From Candidatus Thorarchaeota archaeon (GTDB lineage: Archaea > Asgardarchaeota > Thorarchaeia > Thorarchaeales > Thorarchaeaceae), in contig JAEOSL010000129.1 in assembly GCA_016840385.1 (NCBI GenBank), positions 1 to 9,575 on the forward strand: DNA of 9,575 nt, read 5' to 3'. Of this stretch, positions 6,278-9,575 are shown in pieces (the first letter of the stretch is position 1; the number at the start of each line of letters is the position of its first letter). Position numbers and translations under genes: made by a program. A model generated the notes under the pieces. It was given only the letters and a program-made list of their open reading frames with translations. It searched no databases and had not been told where the DNA came from.

Positions 6278-6736
6278 ATGGTTTCAAAAGAAGATACCAA
6301 AGATAGTGGACCTGACCTATCAGCAGTTCTGAAAGGTAGAACATTGAAAGTATACTACCTCCTTCTAAAATCTGGGCAACCATGGACAGGACGGGAGATC
6401 TATAGGAATCTTGGTTTTTCAAGTCCGAGTCTTGCTTTCTACCACCTTGATAAGCTCAAAGCATTAGGTTTAGTGGATGTTAATGAGGATGGTATGTTCA
6501 TTGCTACAAAACGGATACGTGCTGGCATTCTTTCTTATTTCATAGATATCGGTAACAGATTAATTCCTCGTTTTCTTTTCTACGCTTTTTTTTTCATTTC
6601 TTTACTCATATCTTCTCTATTATTCCTTGGTATAACTATTCATCCTACTGATATTACACTAATACTTGTTTTGCTAATCGTAACAATGATCTTTCTATTT
6701 GAAACTTGGTGGATTTTGCAAAAAGGTTTTCAGTAG
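6278..6736 (+). CDS. Winged-helix transcriptional regulator with two C-terminal membrane helices
   Basis: The product has about 152 residues from the ATG at 6278. I chose it over the in-frame GTG at 6269 because GGGG (6263-6266) lies at a workable ribosome-binding distance from the ATG and only 2 nt from the GTG. Residues from about 13 to 77 form a winged helix of the ArsR/MarR-like class: 'LKGRTLKVYYLLLKSG' (helix 1), 'GREIYRNLGFSS' and 'SLAFYHLDKLKALGLV' (recognition helix), then the wing ending FIATKR. Two hydrophobic helices follow (about residues 96-120, FYAFFFISLLISS; and 126-148, LILVLLIVTMIFLF). The DNA-binding part would sit in the cytoplasm, tethered to the membrane, so this may sense an envelope or membrane signal. 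No ligand or metal motif is visible. It is divergent from vps4 across 157 nt containing inverted repeats, so regulation of vps4 or of itself is possible but inferred. Confidence 0.75.
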   Translation: MVSKEDTKDSGPDLSAVLKGRTLKVYYLLLKSGQPWTGREIYRNLGFSSPSLAFYHLDKLKALGLVDVNEDGMFIATKRIRAGILSYFIDIGNRLIPRFLFYAFFFISLLISSLLFLGITIHPTDITLILVLLIVTMIFLFETWWILQKGFQ

Positions 6737-6751
6737 TACAAAAAGTTGTAC
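6736..6751 (+). terminator. Hairpin at the stop codon of the wHTH-TM gene
   Basis: GTACAA (6736-6741), loop AAAG, TTGTAC (6746-6751): a perfect 6-bp stem that begins on the last base of the TAG stop. A T/C-rich stretch (GCTTCTTGATTC) follows, but there is no real T tract. It may be a 3' end or stability element; its function is uncertain. Confidence 0.3.
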
Positions 6752-6790
6752 GCTTCTTGATTCACGATTCTTTGGAAGCTCAAAACTTAG

Positions 6791-6800
6791 GATTATATAG
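6791..6800 (+). promoter_or_regulatory. TATA box of the PepSY-like membrane protein gene
   Basis: GATTATATAG contains a good archaeal TATA box (TTATATA), centred about 35 nt before the ATG at 6831. Transcription would start about 10 nt before the ATG, and no Shine-Dalgarno sequence is present, so the mRNA is probably near-leaderless. Confidence 0.55.
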
Positions 6801-6830
6801 AAATATTCTCATACACAATATGATTAGAGA

Positions 6831-8069
6831 ATGTCAATTTATCAATCTAAATTTCAGCGGCAGTTTATAATTCTTTTACTTATTACAATCCTAGCTGGTT
6901 CAGCTTTACCAAGAGTCGTCTACCAATCTACTCGGATGGACATTAGTGCGATCTCGCTCCCTGGTTCCCCACTCAATGAAACAATCTTCTCAGAGCTGGC
7001 TAGCTCATTTTATCATGCGGCTGCATACAACGGCACCTGGTCATTGAACTCAGAAAACCCGTATCGCCTCTCTCTAAGATTATCAGATTTCCGAGTTACT
7101 CTGGACTCTGCACACGAAAGTGCGGAAGCTTTTGTGAATGCTAGTTTGCTACAACATCTAGAATATACAGATGCTCTCACGAACGACTCTACTCGATGGA
7201 GTTTCATTTTCAAAAACTATACAAATCAAGTGCTTTGCCTGACAGTACGTGTGATAATCAATTCAATTTCCGGGGAAGTAATTGGATATGAAGAATTTTG
7301 GAATGAAAAATCCAATATTACTTCAGATTTGTTAGACTTCTACCCCTTCAGGGATGCAGAATCTCTCTCGAAATCCCAAGCAAACACAGTTGCGGTCCAC
7401 TTCCTTGAATCACATAACTACACTCTACCATCTACTTCAAGATATATCAGAACTACGCCGAAATTAACAGACGAACACCTCTCTGATCTCATGCAGTTAG
7501 AGTACAATGGTACTGTGACTCCCGATTTTTATGAGATCATACTTAGTTCAACTGTTGGTAAAGTCTTTCCGGATAAATATTCTTCAGGTGTTCGATTAAA
7601 GGTAAGTACCTCCACAGGACGAATCATCAGTTTCTTCTATGATCTCATTAACATACCCTTCATAGATCTCGATGATGTCGGTATCCTAAATGATATTGCT
7701 GCAAGAAAATTGGCATCGGACGTTCACCCTCAAATTTCTGAAGATTCATTTGAATGGGGAAATGCGACTCTACGTCTCGTGCGACTTGATACGTTTAGGC
7801 AACAGGATATTCAATTTCAATTAATTTGGACATTTAGTATTACACGCATACTATTTGGGAGTATTGAAACGACTGGGGAAATTGAAGTGGATGCAATCAG
7901 TGGTCACTTTTCCGATGTATATCCGGGACTCTATTTTGCTAGTCCATCAGTCATCTCTAGCACACTATACATCATGATAATGATAGTTACAGGTAGTTTC
8001 GTGGTTTCAGGGATGATTGTGCTAGGGTACAAACGCAAATTCAAACGAGAGCTGCAGCGTCTGGACTGA
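6831..8069 (+). CDS. Bitopic membrane protein with PepSY-like extracellular repeats
   Basis: I do not recognise this 412-residue protein by name. Residues 1-10 are short and basic, and 11-29 form a hydrophobic signal anchor or signal peptide (FIILLLITILAGSAL). Residues 30-375 are polar with many Asn-X-Ser/Thr sequons, hence probably extracellular. Residues 376-398 form a second TM helix, followed by a basic cytoplasmic tail (KRKFKRELQR). The outer part shows about three units that each run from a helix to a beta hairpin with a Gly turn: about 93-160 (ending SISGEVIGYEEF), 178-272 (SKSQANTVAVHFLESHNYTL to STGRIISFFYDL) and 285-365 (NDIAARKLASDVHP to ISGHFSDVYPG). This pattern resembles PepSY/YcdB-type domains, which often inhibit or modulate peptidases at the cell surface. 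That assignment is inference from pattern only. The gene has its own TATA box and faces the FtsX-type gene tail-to-tail. Confidence 0.75.
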   Translation: MSIYQSKFQRQFIILLLITILAGSALPRVVYQSTRMDISAISLPGSPLNETIFSELASSFYHAAAYNGTWSLNSENPYRLSLRLSDFRVTLDSAHESAEAFVNASLLQHLEYTDALTNDSTRWSFIFKNYTNQVLCLTVRVIINSISGEVIGYEEFWNEKSNITSDLLDFYPFRDAESLSKSQANTVAVHFLESHNYTLPSTSRYIRTTPKLTDEHLSDLMQLEYNGTVTPDFYEIILSSTVGKVFPDKYSSGVRLKVSTSTGRIISFFYDLINIPFIDLDDVGILNDIAARKLASDVHPQISEDSFEWGNATLRLVRLDTFRQQDIQFQLIWTFSITRILFGSIETTGEIEVDAISGHFSDVYPGLYFASPSVISSTLYIMIMIVTGSFVVSGMIVLGYKRKFKRELQRLD

Positions 8070-8247
8070 GAAGAGGAAACGCTCTTTCCACACTCTGCTT
8101 CATGCCCCTCGAGAACTGCAGCAGATCTATCATCCCCTCCAAGTCAACCAACCGACCATCCTGCTCTGTTTGCACCTGGATTTCCGCTTCTGCTGCATTC
8201 AGCATCACACGCACTTTCAGGGATCTTACTTCGATAACCACCGTCAT
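8041..8247 (-). CDS. Possible small protein (68 aa), unrecognised
   Basis: This is a doubtful gene. The minus-strand product begins MTVVIEVRSLKVRVMLNAAE, with alternating beta-like residues, and continues with a plausible amphipathic helix (DLEGMIDLLQFSRGMKQSVERAF). The composition is protein-like, with many GTG, CTG, CAG and GAA codons. The opposite-strand frame over the same bases (8102-8284) is rich in Ser, Thr, Arg and Cys and looks like a shadow. Against it being real: there is no Shine-Dalgarno sequence and no clear TATA box at the expected distance, and its 3' end overlaps the preceding convergent gene by 29 nt. The frame stays open upstream of the ATG to 8277 (LEFRHEPH), so it could be the remnant of a longer gene. 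No function can be assigned. Confidence 0.35.
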   Translation of the reverse strand: MTVVIEVRSLKVRVMLNAAEAEIQVQTEQDGRLVDLEGMIDLLQFSRGMKQSVERAFPLLSPDAAALV

Positions 8248-8450
8248 GTGTGGTTCATGTCGGAACTCAAGACTCGTCTATTAGCAGGTCTATTCAGTTA
8301 TTAACAGAAATAGCATGTTTGGAGTAGAATAACCCCAAGTTTTTCATCTGTGTGTCCTAGAACATACGTTAATTGAGCGCGTAAGTGTACGAAACTTCTG
8401 TGCATCACCTTTCGTATTGTTGCCGTTGCATTTTCTTAGTAAATTGTTGA
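8248..8450. other. Intergenic stretch with no supported gene
   Basis: This is the rest of the 381-nt gap between the two convergent membrane-protein genes, beyond the doubtful small ORF. I see stops in all frames, no tRNA-like cloverleaf, no repeat array and no strong hairpin. A 34-codon minus-strand frame (8301-8405) is noted among the rejected items. Confidence 0.4.
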
Positions 8451-9575
8451 CTACAAATATTTCAAAGACTTGGTTGTGAGAAGATTTCTTCTTAGTAACA
8501 CAATTGAAAGAATAGAAACAACAATCAAAGAAATGGAGAGCAAAGTGAGATACAAGAAATATTGACCAACAACAAATCTTGATGATACTAGTGCTGGAAC
8601 CAGATTAGAATAGCTGGTTGTAATTACCCCCATCGTTTCTATTGAACCTATCAAGATTCCAAATGCTACTGAGAACAACACAGGTAGTATTTCACTCAGA
8701 ATCAACACTTGAACAACACGTTTTGAAACACCACGAAGTCGTAATGCTGCCAGTTCCCTCTTTCTCTCATTTATTGCATCGTTGACCAGACTACCAATTC
8801 CAAATGTTGACAATATTATTGCATATGTCAGACTTATTGCACTGATTGAATATTGTGCAATTTGCTCTATACCATACTGATCCAGATTAGATTCGGAGGA
8901 TGATGTAATGAACAATGATAGATTTTTCAACTCATCCACTACTTCACTTACATTAGCTCCTGTATCCGTATCAATTAAGATCCGTGTAATTGTTTCACTT
9001 TGATTAATCAACTCAGGATGATTGTTTGATACTATGGAATACGTTGATTCTACTTCGTAATGTTCAAAGCCCCCAGAATATACTCTTATGCTTGGATCAG
9101 GACCAAATAACCCAACTACAAACATTGAATCAGTATCACTCTCGTTTGTACGATATCGTGGTTGTACTTCAATCGAGTCGCCAATATCTACACCTAATCG
9201 TAAGGCAACTCTTTTTTCAAGAATGATACATGATGAATTTTCCAATAATGTAGACAGGGAGGATTCTGACACCTGAGTATCAAACCAATCTTGCTCCCAA
9301 TATGTGATGTCAAGCCATGCACTGAAGTCTACAGCATGGGTTTTGTAAGTCCCTCCATTCATAACAAGTGAGAAACTATGTTCGATGGTGTATTGGTCAA
9401 TATGGGATATCTCTTCTAATGAATCTGTTACTGAAGTGACATTGATATCACCTGGAAGAATAGCAGAAATATCACTTCCTGTTGTTAAGCGTTCCAACCT
9501 ATCGTAATAATCTATCTGCGAATCATAACTTGATGATGCGAATGTGACATATGAAGTGATTAGAACAATAACCAA
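8451..9575 (-). CDS. FtsX-type ABC transporter permease, C-terminal part (5' partial)
   Basis: The frame is open at the window edge; the TTG at 9573-9575 is an internal codon and the gene starts outside. The visible 374 residues begin with the end of a TM helix (VIVLITSYVTFASSS). A large extracytoplasmic domain follows (about 15-240) with several N-glycosylation sequons and a MacB/LolC-like stretch (KRVALRLGVDIGDSIEV, 121-137). The FtsX domain has TM helices at about 243-265, 288-310 and 337-361. The cytoplasmic coupling segment 'NERKRELAALRLRGVSKRVV' (269-288) is characteristic of FtsX/MacB permeases and contacts the ATPase partner. The tail is LLRRNLLTTKSLKYL. Such permeases act in mechanotransmission or lipoprotein and peptide export, rather than classical import, with an ATP-binding subunit usually encoded next door, here outside the window. 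The substrate is unknown. Confidence 0.85.
   Translation of the reverse strand: MVIVLITSYVTFASSSYDSQIDYYDRLERLTTGSDISAILPGDINVTSVTDSLEEISHIDQYTIEHSFSLVMNGGTYKTHAVDFSAWLDITYWEQDWFDTQVSESSLSTLLENSSCIILEKRVALRLGVDIGDSIEVQPRYRTNESDTDSMFVVGLFGPDPSIRVYSGGFEHYEVESTYSIVSNNHPELINQSETITRILIDTDTGANVSEVVDELKNLSLFITSSSESNLDQYGIEQIAQYSISAISLTYAIILSTFGIGSLVNDAINERKRELAALRLRGVSKRVVQVLILSEILPVLFSVAFGILIGSIETMGVITTSYSNLVPALVSSRFVVGQYFLYLTLLSISLIVVSILSIVLLRRNLLTTKSLKYL

Noticed and set aside
8102..8284. A 60-codon plus-strand frame
   Set aside because: The Ser/Thr/Arg/Cys-rich composition is typical of an antisense shadow; the minus-strand frame over the same bases is more protein-like.
8301..8405. A 34-codon minus-strand frame preceded by GAAAGGTG
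   Set aside because: The ribosome-binding-like sequence directly abuts the ATG, the frame is short with no recognisable pattern, and stops surround it in all frames.
1..9575. CRISPR array, tRNA or rRNA gene, insertion sequence or phage genes
   Set aside because: No short direct repeats with spacers, no cloverleaf with a B-box-like motif, no transposase or integrase motifs and no target-site duplications were seen; the only tandem repeats are protein domains.

Overview
The window looks like a chromosomal segment of an Asgard archaeon, most likely Thorarchaeia or a close relative. Three points support this. First, adjacent genes encode ESCRT-II subunits of the Vps22/Vps36 and Vps25 types and an MIT-domain Vps4 AAA ATPase, a combination known in archaea only from the Asgard group. 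Second, a large surface protein combines LVIVD propeller repeats, cadherin-like repeats, a Thr-rich stalk and a C-terminal membrane anchor. Third, the promoters look archaeal: TATA-like boxes are centred 33-35 nt upstream of three start codons. The phylum-level placement is inference, because no rRNA or other marker gene is present.

Layout. 1-3005 (+): the 3' part of a giant surface protein, with ten LVIVD repeats, two further beta domains, four 87-residue cadherin-like repeats and a TM anchor. It is broken by an apparent 1-nt deletion near 2567. 3130-3891 (+): a Vps22/36-like ESCRT-II subunit. 3888-4613 (-): a Vps25-like ESCRT-II subunit, tail-to-tail with the previous gene and sharing 4 nt. 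4614-4893: an intergenic region with a promoter bracketed by a perfect 10-bp inverted repeat. 4894-6120 (-): Vps4. 6121-6277: a divergent promoter region with another inverted repeat. 6278-6736 (+): a membrane-anchored winged-helix protein. 6831-8069 (+): a bitopic membrane protein with PepSY-like repeats. 8041-8247 (-): a doubtful small ORF. 8451-9575 (-): the C-terminal part of an FtsX-type ABC transporter permease, cut by the window edge.

How the genes may work together. Vps22/36 and Vps25 would form an ESCRT-II-like complex that nucleates ESCRT-III filaments. Vps4 would remodel those filaments at membranes, for example in cytokinesis or vesicle release. No ESCRT-III filament gene and no ubiquitin-system gene lies in this window, so those partners must be elsewhere. 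The wHTH-TM protein, divergent from vps4, is a candidate local regulator. The flanking surface protein, PepSY-like protein and permease show no sequence link to ESCRT beyond being membrane or envelope proteins.

The most notable observations are the clear internal duplication of the two winged-helix domains in Vps25, the inverted repeats bracketing the TATA-like boxes of vps25 and vps4, and the 260-versus-261-nt repeat length that places the frameshift in the surface gene.
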